A stretch of 10,493 bases of DNA from GCA-2687515 sp963582805 (lineage in GTDB: Bacteria > Pseudomonadota > Alphaproteobacteria > Rhodospirillales > UBA2165): positions 1 to 10,493 of the forward strand of contig CAUZTZ010000132.1 of NCBI GenBank assembly GCA_963582805.1, written 5' to 3'. Within the stretch, counting starts at the first letter, position 1, and every line of letters starts with the position of its first letter. The translations under genes and the position numbers were made by a program. This document shows positions 1-6,525 of the stretch, one piece after another. Below the pieces are notes generated by a model. It worked only from the letters and a program-made list of their open reading frames with translations, did no database searches and was not told where the DNA came from.

Positions 1-200
1 TTCACCGCCCGGCGCGGGCTGTCCATATCGAACGGCTTGGTCCAAACCTCCACACTGGCGGGAAACCAATCGGCCGCTCCGGCAACATTTGCGCCGGCGA
101 ACAAGGTAACCCCGAATACCGCTGCCACCGCAGTTTGGGTAACAATCCCGCCTAATTTGCTGTATCGCTGGTATACGTTGAATGAATTTACCGTTTTCAT
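1..200 (-). CDS. Secreted periplasmic protein, N-terminal part only (possibly TorT-like/sugar-type binding protein)
   Basis: The gene begins with ATG at 200 (minus) and runs off the left edge after 66 codons, so most of it is outside the window. An AGGGGAG ribosome binding site lies 9 bases before the ATG. The first 42 residues form a signal peptide: K2, a short polar stretch to K15, a hydrophobic core at about 18-38, and an A-G-A cleavage site before ADW at 43. The mature start, ADWFPASVEVW then KPFDMDSPRRAV, is reminiscent of periplasmic binding proteins annotated as TorT or sugar-type ABC ligand-binding proteins, which often begin with a W-x-P-F-D-M-x-S-type segment. That resemblance is from memory, and too little sequence is present to prove it. 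The gene is well supported as exported; its function is only a suggestion. It is transcribed away from the sulfatase operon's 3' end across a 231-bp gap. Confidence 0.7.
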   Translation of the reverse strand, partial: MKTVNSFNVYQRYSKLGGIVTQTAVAAVFGVTLFAGANVAGAADWFPASVEVWTKPFDMDSPRRAV

Positions 201-360
201 AGCAATAGCTCCCCTGTTATCACCCGGATTTACGAAAACTCCACGTGAAGGCAATATTGATAATTGAAAAGATTATGTGTCTATATCGCTTTATAGCAAT
301 ATTTTAACAATATAAATGTACGTATCACGGGACTAATAAAGTCCCATAATGCTTGCCCCA
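201..360 (-). promoter_or_regulatory. AT-rich upstream region of the secreted-protein gene
   Basis: This stretch is strikingly AT-rich (especially 245-325) in an otherwise GC-rich window. Its position suggests the promoter and leader of the minus-strand gene starting at 200. It holds three CAATAT copies (252, 297, 308), the first inside the perfect palindrome CAATATTG (252-259). It also has a small inverted repeat CTATA-N6-TATAG (281-296) and a 6-bp hairpin (329-345). Many TATAAT-like hexamers occur, so I do not pick a single promoter. The remaining bases up to 431 show nothing recognisable apart from the 3' end of the next operon. Confidence 0.4.
329..345. repeat. Short hairpin GGGACT-N5-AGTCCC
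   Basis: A perfect 6-bp inverted repeat with a 5-base AATAA loop. It lies between the 3' end of the hydroxy-acid oxidase gene (432) and the AT-rich region upstream of the secreted-protein gene. No uninterrupted T-run follows on either strand, so it is at best a weak terminator; an operator or leader stem is equally possible. Confidence 0.35.
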
Positions 361-431
361 TGCGCGATGAATGGCGGCGCAATTATTCTAGAGCGACAAA
401 AAAACCCCCATACCGGATCAAACCGGGCGCG

Positions 432-1577
432 CTACAGCTCGTCTTGGCCCTTCATTCCCCAATATTTGAGCATCGGGAAGGTGGAGAAGACGGACGGCGC
501 CTCGGTGGGCTGGGCGTTGGTGAGGTAGCTGGCGTCCAATTCGGCAAGCGTATTGACGCCCATCAGCTTCATATCGATGGTAATTTCGTCTTCGAGGATT
601 TCCAGCATGCGGTGGACGCCGGCCTCTCCGGCGGCGCCCACGGCCATCGCCTGCAGCTTGCCGATGCCGACCATGTCGGCGCCGAGGATGATCGCCTTCA
701 AAACATCGGTGCCGCGCAAAAAGCCGCCATCGATGACGATCTTGGCGTGCCCGGCCACCGCATCAACGATTTCGGGCAACACGTCGATGGTGCCCTGGCC
801 GTGGTCTAACTGGCGGCCCCCATGGTTGGAGATGTAGACCACATCGACGCCGTGCTCGACCGAAAGCGCGGCGTCTTCGGGGCGCATGATGCCCTTCAGC
901 ATCATCGGGATGTCGGACATGGCGCGGATTTTATCAAACACCGCCCAGTCAAATTCTTGGCGCCATTTGGGATCGCCCCGGCCCCTGGCGTTTGATGCGC
1001 GGGCATCCACATGGCGGATCAGATTGCGCTCGCGCCGGCTGTAATGATCGCTATCGACGGTGATGCAGAACCCCTTGACGCCCAAATCGATGGCGGATCG
1101 CAAATAATCCTCGATCCAGCCCAAATCGCCGAACACATAAAGCTGGAACAGCCAGTGGTCGCCGGCGGCGGCGCTGACCACGTCCATATCCGGCTCGGTG
1201 ACGCTGGATTGCATGAAATCGACGCCGAATTCCCGGCCTGCGCGGGCCGGCAGGGCGGCGCCGCCGTCGGCAAAGGTATGAATTCCGCCCACCGGCGCCA
1301 GCAGCACGGGCAGGCGCTGAGGGCGGTCCAAAAATTCGGTGGCCGCATCGGTGTTCGCCACATTGCGCATGACCCGGGGGCGCAAGGCCAGGCTGTCGAT
1401 GCCCATCCGGTTGCGCTTCAGCGACGTCTCGGATTCGGTGGCGCTGGCGATATAGTCCCAGCGCGCCGGCTCAACGCGGGCTTGCGCATCGGCAATCAGC
1501 TCGGTGGTGGTGTGGTAGCGCGCCCGCGCCGCTTCATAGTCCGCTTTGCGCTTCTCGTCCTCATCCATGGCAAACAT
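432..1577 (-). CDS. FMN-dependent alpha-hydroxy-acid oxidase/dehydrogenase
   Basis: This 381-residue protein belongs to the family of glycolate oxidase, L-lactate dehydrogenase (LldD), lactate monooxygenase and mandelate dehydrogenase. These flavoenzymes oxidise a 2-hydroxy acid to a 2-oxo acid in the cytosol or at the inner membrane. The TIM barrel is complete. By comparison with spinach glycolate oxidase the key residues are Y42 (in WDYIAS), the FMN segment LLAPVGG (92-98), FQLYV (144-148, with Q145 and Y147), T173 in CITVD, the R181/R182 substrate arginine region, K228 in LKGI, and the signature SNHGGRQLDHG (250-260) with catalytic base H252 and R255. The phosphate-binding IDGGFLRGTDV (282-292) and GIGK (304-307) follow. 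K307 replaces the usual arginine of GIGRP. The start at 1577 has AAGGGGGGG 4 bases upstream; a second ATG three codons in is too far from it. The gene is second in an operon, 19 bp after the sulfatase. The substrate within the family is undetermined. Confidence 0.93.
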   Translation of the reverse strand: MFAMDEDEKRKADYEAARARYHTTTELIADAQARVEPARWDYIASATESETSLKRNRMGIDSLALRPRVMRNVANTDAATEFLDRPQRLPVLLAPVGGIHTFADGGAALPARAGREFGVDFMQSSVTEPDMDVVSAAAGDHWLFQLYVFGDLGWIEDYLRSAIDLGVKGFCITVDSDHYSRRERNLIRHVDARASNARGRGDPKWRQEFDWAVFDKIRAMSDIPMMLKGIMRPEDAALSVEHGVDVVYISNHGGRQLDHGQGTIDVLPEIVDAVAGHAKIVIDGGFLRGTDVLKAIILGADMVGIGKLQAMAVGAAGEAGVHRMLEILEDEITIDMKLMGVNTLAELDASYLTNAQPTEAPSVFSTFPMLKYWGMKGQDEL

Positions 1578-1596
1578 CGAGCCCCCCCTTCATTCA

Positions 1597-3201
1597 TCAG
1601 GCGCAATAGATGGCGCGCGGCGCCACGTCTTCGAGGGCGATGCGTTCGCGCATCATCATTTCCATCAATTCCGCCTTGTCCGCCGCCGCGCCCGGATGGT
1701 TCCAGAGATTGTTGATTTCTTCCGGGTCTTCGTCCCGGTCATAAAGCTCGCCGAATTGGTCTTCGAGCCAATAGGTGAGCCGCCAGCGCCCGGTGACGAA
1801 GCTGCGCGTGCGCATGAATTGGGCATAGTTGCTGTTGTAGGGCAATTCGTCCTCTTCCAGGACCATACCGAGGCGCGGCAATTCCTCGCCGCCGCGGGCG
1901 GCGGCGACCACATCGAAGCCCTGCATGCCGTGATAGGGGACCAGCCCGGCGCGGGCCAGGATGGTACGCCCGACATCGAGGGTGCCCGATAACAGATCCG
2001 TGCGGGCGCCGTTGTCGTTCGCGTCCGGGTCGGCCCAGATAAACGGCACCCGGATCAGCCCCTCATAATGGTAGCAATGTTTGAGCATCAAACCATGGTC
2101 GCCCATCATGTCGCCATGGTCGGAATTGAAGATCACCACCGTGTTCTCGGCGAGGCCCAAAGTAACCAACTTGGCCAGGATGCGCCCGACCGCGTCGTCG
2201 ACAAACGAAATCATGCCATAGGTGCGGGCGATGGAGGTGCGCACCTCGGCTTCGCTGGCCATAAAGGCGGCGACCCGGAGGTTGCGCTCGTCGTCCATGA
2301 ATTGGCGGCGCAAGATGTCGTTGAACGGCGGCGGGTCCACATGGTTGGCGGCGAACGAAGCCGGCAACGGAACGTCATCTGCATCATACATGTCCCAGTA
2401 ACGCCCCGGCGGCGAAAACGGATGGTGCGGATCGGGGAACGAGCAATGGATGAAAAATGGCTGATCGGTGCCGGACGCCGCATGATCTTCCAGATATTGG
2501 CCGGTGATCTCTTCCACATAGCTGGTCGACCACAGCTCTTCGGGCACCTTGGTGCGCCACGACAGCGGCGTTGATACGCCGTCCGACGGCAGTGCATTGT
2601 CTGGGCCCTTGAGGCTGTCCGGGTCCGGGTGCCGGTCCAGGAGCCAGCGCGTGTAATGGCCGGCAACCCGGTCCCCATGCGAGTTGGCGAAGCGCACGGT
2701 CTCGAACCCGTAATAGGGCGTTTCGATTTCCCGGTCCGGGTTGGCCGCCCAAAGATCGTTGCGCTCGGCTTCGTACCGGCGCCCCGAACGCGGGATCAGC
2801 CAGGAATCGCCGAGCCCCTCGGCCAAGGGGCGCCCAATCGGTTTCGCCGGATAGTTAAAATCCTCGATATCCAGATTGAGCATGTTCTGCAAATGGCTTT
2901 TGCCGAGCAGCGCGGTCTTATAGCCGTCGCCGCGCAAAGCTTCGATGAAGGTGTTGGCTTCCAGCGGCAGCGGGTGGCCGTTGGTCATGACGCCGGTATT
3001 GGTGGGCATGCGCCCGGTGGCCAGGGTCGCCCGGTTGGTCATGCACAAGGGCGAGGCGACATAGAATTTATCGAACGACAACCCGCGCGCCGCAATGGCG
3101 TCGATATTGGGGGTACGCACGATCTTGTTGCCATAGCTGCCGAGATGATCGGCCCGTTGCTGGTCGGTGATAATATAGAGAAAATTCGGACGCTCGCTCA
3201 T
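1597..3201 (-). CDS. Sulfatase-superfamily hydrolase (alkaline phosphatase fold) with atypical C-x-T-x-R motif
   Basis: A full-length (534 aa) type I sulfatase or phosphonate-monoester-hydrolase-like protein, expected to hydrolyse sulfate esters, or possibly phosphonate/phosphate esters. Numbering is from ATG 3201. It shows the N-terminal metal segment ITDQQRADHLGSYG (D13), the nucleophile region SPLCMTNRATLATGR with C53, T55 and R57, LLGKSHL (K101, H103), FPDPHHPF (H259, H260), FNSDHGDMMGDHG (D361, H362), K374, and a C-terminal FGELYDRDEDPEEINNLW typical of the family. The usual proline of C-x-P-x-R is threonine here. There is no signal peptide, so the product is probably cytosolic, as in choline sulfatase and PMH. 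An in-frame GTG at 3210 would add three residues; I prefer ATG 3201 because family members typically begin just before the RPN(F/I)L strand. Neither start has a strong ribosome binding site. It is the first gene of the operon with the hydroxy-acid oxidase. A formylglycine-generating enzyme is not encoded in the window. Confidence 0.92.
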   Translation of the reverse strand: MSERPNFLYIITDQQRADHLGSYGNKIVRTPNIDAIAARGLSFDKFYVASPLCMTNRATLATGRMPTNTGVMTNGHPLPLEANTFIEALRGDGYKTALLGKSHLQNMLNLDIEDFNYPAKPIGRPLAEGLGDSWLIPRSGRRYEAERNDLWAANPDREIETPYYGFETVRFANSHGDRVAGHYTRWLLDRHPDPDSLKGPDNALPSDGVSTPLSWRTKVPEELWSTSYVEEITGQYLEDHAASGTDQPFFIHCSFPDPHHPFSPPGRYWDMYDADDVPLPASFAANHVDPPPFNDILRRQFMDDERNLRVAAFMASEAEVRTSIARTYGMISFVDDAVGRILAKLVTLGLAENTVVIFNSDHGDMMGDHGLMLKHCYHYEGLIRVPFIWADPDANDNGARTDLLSGTLDVGRTILARAGLVPYHGMQGFDVVAAARGGEELPRLGMVLEEDELPYNSNYAQFMRTRSFVTGRWRLTYWLEDQFGELYDRDEDPEEINNLWNHPGAAADKAELMEMMMRERIALEDVAPRAIYCA

Positions 3202-3234
3202 TTTTGCCACGCTTCTGCCGATGATGGAGTTTCA

Positions 3235-3264
3235 TTCATAGAGCCTGACTTCGCCGATTGAAAA
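3235..3264 (-). promoter_or_regulatory. Possible promoter of the sulfatase operon
   Basis: On the minus strand TTTTCA (3264-3259) and TATGAA (3240-3235) are separated by 18 bp, about 35 bp before the ATG at 3201. The -10 sits in a TCTATG half-site that also occurs as an inverted pair at the divergent promoter. The match to consensus is only fair. Confidence 0.3.
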
Positions 3265-3273
3265 CACCGAATG

Positions 3274-3314
3274 TGGTCAGACGCACAGCGGCCCTCTATG
3301 ATCCGGGCCATAGA
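3274..3314 (+). promoter_or_regulatory. Putative promoter of the qor-VOC operon with overlapping inverted repeat
   Basis: TGGTCA (3274-3279), a 17-bp spacer and TATGAT (3297-3302) make a plausible sigma-70 promoter. The -10 is embedded in a 20-bp inverted repeat TCTATG-N8-CATAGA (3295-3314), placed where a repressor would block RNA polymerase. A third copy of the half-site, CATAGA at 3237-3242, overlaps the candidate -10 of the divergent sulfatase operon. The strong ribosome binding site AGGGAGGA (3326-3333) follows. Confidence 0.45.
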
Positions 3315-3340
3315 TCAAAACAACCAGGGAGGACGGCCCG

Positions 3341-4327
3341 ATGCAAACCCATGCATTCAAAATCTACAAAACCGGCGCGCCATCGGTGATGAAGTGGGAA
3401 GCGGTTGAGCTTGGCAAGCCGAAGCGCGGCGAGGTATTGCTGCGCCAGACCGCCATCGGCTTCAACATGGTCGAAACCTATTTGCGCAGCGGCCTTTATC
3501 CGCTGCCCGGCCTGCCGTCCGGCATCGGCGTCGAGGGCGCCGGCGTCATCGAAGCGGTGGGACGCGGCGTCGCAGGCTTCAAAGCCGGCGACCGCGTTGC
3601 CTATTCCGGCGGCGTGCCCTTGGGCTCCTATGCGGAGGCGCGGCTGATCCCGGCCGCCGGGCTGATCAAGCTGCCGGCCCATATCGACGAGGCGACCGCC
3701 GCCGCCTCGCTGATCAAGGGCACCACTGTGCAGTTTTTGTTCAACGAGGCGCACAAGCTGAAAAAGGGAGAGATCATTGTCTTTCATGCGGCCGCCGGCG
3801 GCGTCGGGCTAATCGCCTGCCAATGGGCTCGCGCCTTGGGCGCCACCGTCATCGGCGCCGTCTCGACGCCGGAAAAAGCGCGCCTGGCGAAGCGCCATGG
3901 CTGCAAGCACCCAATCGTCGTCAAAAAGCCCCAGGATCTGACCGACGCGGTGATGCGCATCACCAAGGGCGCCGGCGTCGATGTGGTCTATGATTCCATC
4001 GGCAAGGATTTGTGGCAATCGTCCCTGGACAGCGTCCGCCGCCGCGGCCTGGTGGTCAATTTCGGCAGCGCCTCGGGCAAGCCGCCGCTATTGGATCTGG
4101 CCTTTGAAGGGGGGCGCAAATCGGCCTATTTCCTGCGCGCCGCCGGCGGCAATTTCATGACCGGACCCGATGTGCGCAAGGCCGCCGCCAATCATCTGTT
4201 CCGCATGATCAAATCCGGCGCCGTGAAAATCCGCGTTGGCCAGACCTACCCGCTGAAACAAGCCGCCAAGGCGCACCGGGACGCCGCCGCCCGCAAAACC
4301 ACGGGCTCGACATTGTTGATACCTTGA
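3341..4327 (+). CDS. qor: NADPH:quinone oxidoreductase (zeta-crystallin/QorA type)
   Basis: A 328-residue zinc-independent member of the medium-chain dehydrogenase/reductase superfamily, very close in length and pattern to E. coli Qor (quinone oxidoreductase 1), which reduces quinones with NADPH in the cytosol. Recognisable segments are FKIYKTGAP (6-14), the ETYLRSGLYPLPGLPSGIG stretch (45-63), KAGDRVAYSG (81-90), IKGTTVQFL (125-133), the NADPH-binding FHAAAGGVGLIACQWA (148-163), VDVVYDSIGKDLW and RRRGLVVNFGSASG, ending in GSTLLIP. No structural-zinc cysteines are present. The start is fixed by AGGGAGGA 7 bases before the ATG. It is the first gene of a plus-strand operon; the VOC dioxygenase follows after 46 bp. 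In this setting it may reduce a quinone or enone from aromatic breakdown rather than serve generic detoxification, but that is inference. Confidence 0.93.
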   Translation: MQTHAFKIYKTGAPSVMKWEAVELGKPKRGEVLLRQTAIGFNMVETYLRSGLYPLPGLPSGIGVEGAGVIEAVGRGVAGFKAGDRVAYSGGVPLGSYAEARLIPAAGLIKLPAHIDEATAAASLIKGTTVQFLFNEAHKLKKGEIIVFHAAAGGVGLIACQWARALGATVIGAVSTPEKARLAKRHGCKHPIVVKKPQDLTDAVMRITKGAGVDVVYDSIGKDLWQSSLDSVRRRGLVVNFGSASGKPPLLDLAFEGGRKSAYFLRAAGGNFMTGPDVRKAAANHLFRMIKSGAVKIRVGQTYPLKQAAKAHRDAAARKTTGSTLLIP

Positions 4328-4373
4328 GCCATGATTGCCGAAATATCCGGACACTATAAGGGGAGTTTGTTCA

Positions 4374-5321
4374 ATGCCTAACGTTGCTGGAATAGTTTAT
4401 GCCCGCTTGGCGTCGCCCGATCTCGACGTGCAGGAAACCTTTCTCACCGATTTCGGCATGGAAAGGGTGGAGCGCACCGAGACCAAGCTCATTATGCGCG
4501 GCTCCGATGCCAATGCTTATATCCATATCACCGAGCTTGGCGAGCCCAAGGTGCTCGGCTGGGCATACCAGGCGGCCAGCGCCGAAGACCTGGCCGGATT
4601 TTCCGAGTTGGAAGGCGCGTCAGCCGTGCAAGCCATTGATGCGCCAGGCGGCGGCTCCCGGGTGCTTTTGGCGGGCGAGCCCAACGGTTTCGTCATCGAA
4701 GTCGTGCACGGCATCGAGCCGGCAGAGCCATTGCCGGTGCGCCGCAACATGGTCAATTGGGGCACCGAGCCCCTGCGCCGCACCAACGAAGCGACCCGCC
4801 TCGGCCATGTGCCGGCGGCGGTCAAGCGCATGGCGCACGCCGTGCTGGCGACCACGGAGTTGGAGGCGACGTTGGCCTGGTACCGGGAAAATCTCGGACT
4901 GACCTGTTCCGACGACGTCCATGATGAGGAATCGGGCGAGCTGCTCATGTCCTTCAACCGGCTCGACCGGGGCGAAGATTTTGTCGATCACCATGTGATG
5001 TTTGCCATGCGGGGCCCGGTTTCCGGGCTCAACCATTTCGCCTTCGAGGTGGCCGACATCGACGATGTGATGACTGGCCACGAATATCTGATTTCCAAGG
5101 AAAAATACGACCATGTTTGGGGTGTCGGGCGGCATTCGCTGGGCGATCAGGTTTTCGACTATTGGTTCGACCCCTACAAAAGGGTGCACGAGCACAACAC
5201 CGACAACGCCGTCTTCAACAATCAGGTGCCCGCCAACAAGGTGACCAATTCGCAAGACGATCTTGGCGGCCAATGGGGCCCGCCGCCGCCCGATTTCTTC
5301 CTCGGCTACGGGATACCGTAA
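4374..5321 (+). CDS. Two-domain VOC protein, type I extradiol ring-cleavage dioxygenase
   Basis: This 315-residue protein has the two-module vicinal-oxygen-chelate layout of type I extradiol dioxygenases (catechol 2,3-dioxygenase, BphC), which open a catechol ring next to the two hydroxyls using Fe(II) and O2. The N-terminal module (about 5-115) lacks metal ligands, as expected; the C-terminal module (about 150-280) carries the active site. Aligned with BphC, the Fe ligands are H155 (RMAHAVL), H221 (LNHFAFEV) and E273 (RVHEH). Acid/base residues are H206, H254 (GVGRHSLGDQ) and Y263 (FDYWFDPY). All six are present, which argues for an active enzyme rather than a glyoxalase-like or antibiotic-binding VOC. 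The start at 4374 is set by AAGGGGAG 8 bases upstream; an upstream in-frame TTG at 4335 has no ribosome binding site. The C-terminal tail (about 285-315) contains a WGPPPPDFFL proline run. It probably shares an mRNA with qor. The exact catechol substrate is unknown. Confidence 0.88.
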   Translation: MPNVAGIVYARLASPDLDVQETFLTDFGMERVERTETKLIMRGSDANAYIHITELGEPKVLGWAYQAASAEDLAGFSELEGASAVQAIDAPGGGSRVLLAGEPNGFVIEVVHGIEPAEPLPVRRNMVNWGTEPLRRTNEATRLGHVPAAVKRMAHAVLATTELEATLAWYRENLGLTCSDDVHDEESGELLMSFNRLDRGEDFVDHHVMFAMRGPVSGLNHFAFEVADIDDVMTGHEYLISKEKYDHVWGVGRHSLGDQVFDYWFDPYKRVHEHNTDNAVFNNQVPANKVTNSQDDLGGQWGPPPPDFFLGYGIP

Positions 5322-5330
5322 ACGGGCGGC

Positions 5331-6404
5331 CTAAGTAACCGGAACCTCAATGCCCAGCAATTCTGCGGCGTTGATGCCCATCACGCGCGCCTTGTCGGTT
5401 TCGCTCAAATCCTTAACCGAATTTACGTGGCCGACCGGGTCCGGTTGCGCCATGTCGAAGGGGTAATCGGTGCCCATGACGATGTGATCGGCGCCCCACA
5501 CCTCGATCAGGTGGCGCAATTGCGGCTCGTTGAAAACCACCGTGTCGAAATAAAGCTTCTTGATATGCTCCATCGGTGTGACGTCGATGTTCACCCGGCA
5601 ATCGTCGCGCCGCTCCCAAGGATGATCGAAGCGGCCCCAATAGGCGGGGACATAGCCGCCGCCATGGGCGATACAGATTTTGAGGCCGGGATAACGGTCG
5701 AGGTAGCCATCGAAGACCAAATGCCCGACGGCCAGCGCGCTTTCCAGCGGATGGCCGATCAGGTTGCGGAAATAATGATCGTCCATGCGTTGCTGGATGC
5801 TGGTTCCGATGGGGTGCATGAATAGAAGCGTGCCGGTATCACTGGCATGGGCGAAAAATTTCTCCAGGCCGGCGCGGGTCAAATCCGTGCCCTCGACATT
5901 GGTGGAAATTTCAATGCCCTTGAAGCCCAGCTCATCGATGCAGCGCTTCATCTCGGCCAGCGCCATGCCGGGGTCCTGCAGGGGCACCGTGCCCATGCCG
6001 ACGAAGCGGTCGGGGTGCTGGCCAACGATTTCGGCGATGCGGTCGTTGATGATGTGGCAAGCATCCCGGGTCGCGTCCGCCGGATAGCCGTAATTATAAT
6101 GGAACGGCGATGGCGATATGGCCTGCACATCGATGCCGTCCCGGTCCATGTCGGCAATGCGCACCAGGGGATCGGTCAGGTTGGCGGCGATGGTTTTCCC
6201 TTGTTTGGCATTGATCTCTTGGGTCAGGGGATTGCGCTCGGGCCGCGCCTGCAAATCGGATGGCGCGGCGCCATCCAAGGCGGCGTTGGCTTCCGGCACC
6301 GCCACGTGGCAATGGATATCAACGGTGAAATGCTTCTTGCCGTGGGCGACGGTAGTCCCGTGGCCATGATCCGCGGGGGCGTGCGGGGCGCAACGATAGA
6401 ACAT
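5331..6404 (-). CDS. ACMSD-like amidohydrolase (amidohydrolase_2 family decarboxylase/hydrolase)
   Basis: A 357-residue metal-dependent amidohydrolase of the 2-amino-3-carboxymuconate semialdehyde decarboxylase group. This family holds non-oxidative decarboxylases (gamma-resorcylate, 5-carboxyvanillate) and ring-fission-product hydrolases. The metal set is complete: H31 and H33 in DIHCHV, H197 in FMHP, H247 in IAHGGGYVPAYWGRFDH, and D313 in GTDYPFD. The strand VQAISPSP and the FVGMGTVPLQDP and GFKGIEISTN segments are typical. The first 27 residues are an unusual extension containing five histidines (8, 13, 15, 21, 25). The start at 6404 is chosen because AAGGA lies 8 bases upstream; the frame stays open further upstream but without family similarity. 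The gene follows the class II aldolase after 121 bp and converges on the VOC gene with 9 bp between stops. Decarboxylase or hydrolase cannot be decided from sequence alone. Confidence 0.9.
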   Translation of the reverse strand: MFYRCAPHAPADHGHGTTVAHGKKHFTVDIHCHVAVPEANAALDGAAPSDLQARPERNPLTQEINAKQGKTIAANLTDPLVRIADMDRDGIDVQAISPSPFHYNYGYPADATRDACHIINDRIAEIVGQHPDRFVGMGTVPLQDPGMALAEMKRCIDELGFKGIEISTNVEGTDLTRAGLEKFFAHASDTGTLLFMHPIGTSIQQRMDDHYFRNLIGHPLESALAVGHLVFDGYLDRYPGLKICIAHGGGYVPAYWGRFDHPWERRDDCRVNIDVTPMEHIKKLYFDTVVFNEPQLRHLIEVWGADHIVMGTDYPFDMAQPDPVGHVNSVKDLSETDKARVMGINAAELLGIEVPVT

Positions 6405-6525
6405 GGAGAAATTCCTTCCCTGGGGTTTTGGCGATCCTGTTGGCGCGTTTTCTAGCAGTATCGGCGCCGCTTCGAAAGCCCGGGCAAAAGTTTGCGCCCA
6501 AGCCGCCGCCGGTTGGCCGCATTGT

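Noticed and set aside
37..267. Plus-strand open frame of 76 codons at the left edge
   Set aside because: The minus strand here has a strong ribosome binding site, ATG and a clear signal peptide, so the plus frame is taken as a shadow.
329..345. Hairpin GGGACT/AGTCCC as a rho-independent terminator
   Set aside because: Short stem, low GC loop and no T-run on either strand; kept only as a hairpin.
1011..1715. Plus-strand open frame of 234 codons across the hydroxy-acid oxidase gene
   Set aside because: Antisense shadow of a strongly recognised flavoenzyme gene; it crosses the operon junction and has low-complexity A/G/R-rich translation.
2629..3261. Plus-strand open frame of 210 codons opposite the sulfatase start
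   Set aside because: Antisense to conserved sulfatase motifs; no recognisable protein pattern.
4335..4373. N-terminal extension of the VOC protein from an upstream TTG
   Set aside because: No ribosome binding site before it; AAGGGGAG with correct spacing points to ATG 4374.
4620..5273. Minus-strand open frame of 217 codons opposite the VOC gene
   Set aside because: Shadow of the VOC dioxygenase, which has all catalytic residues on the plus strand.
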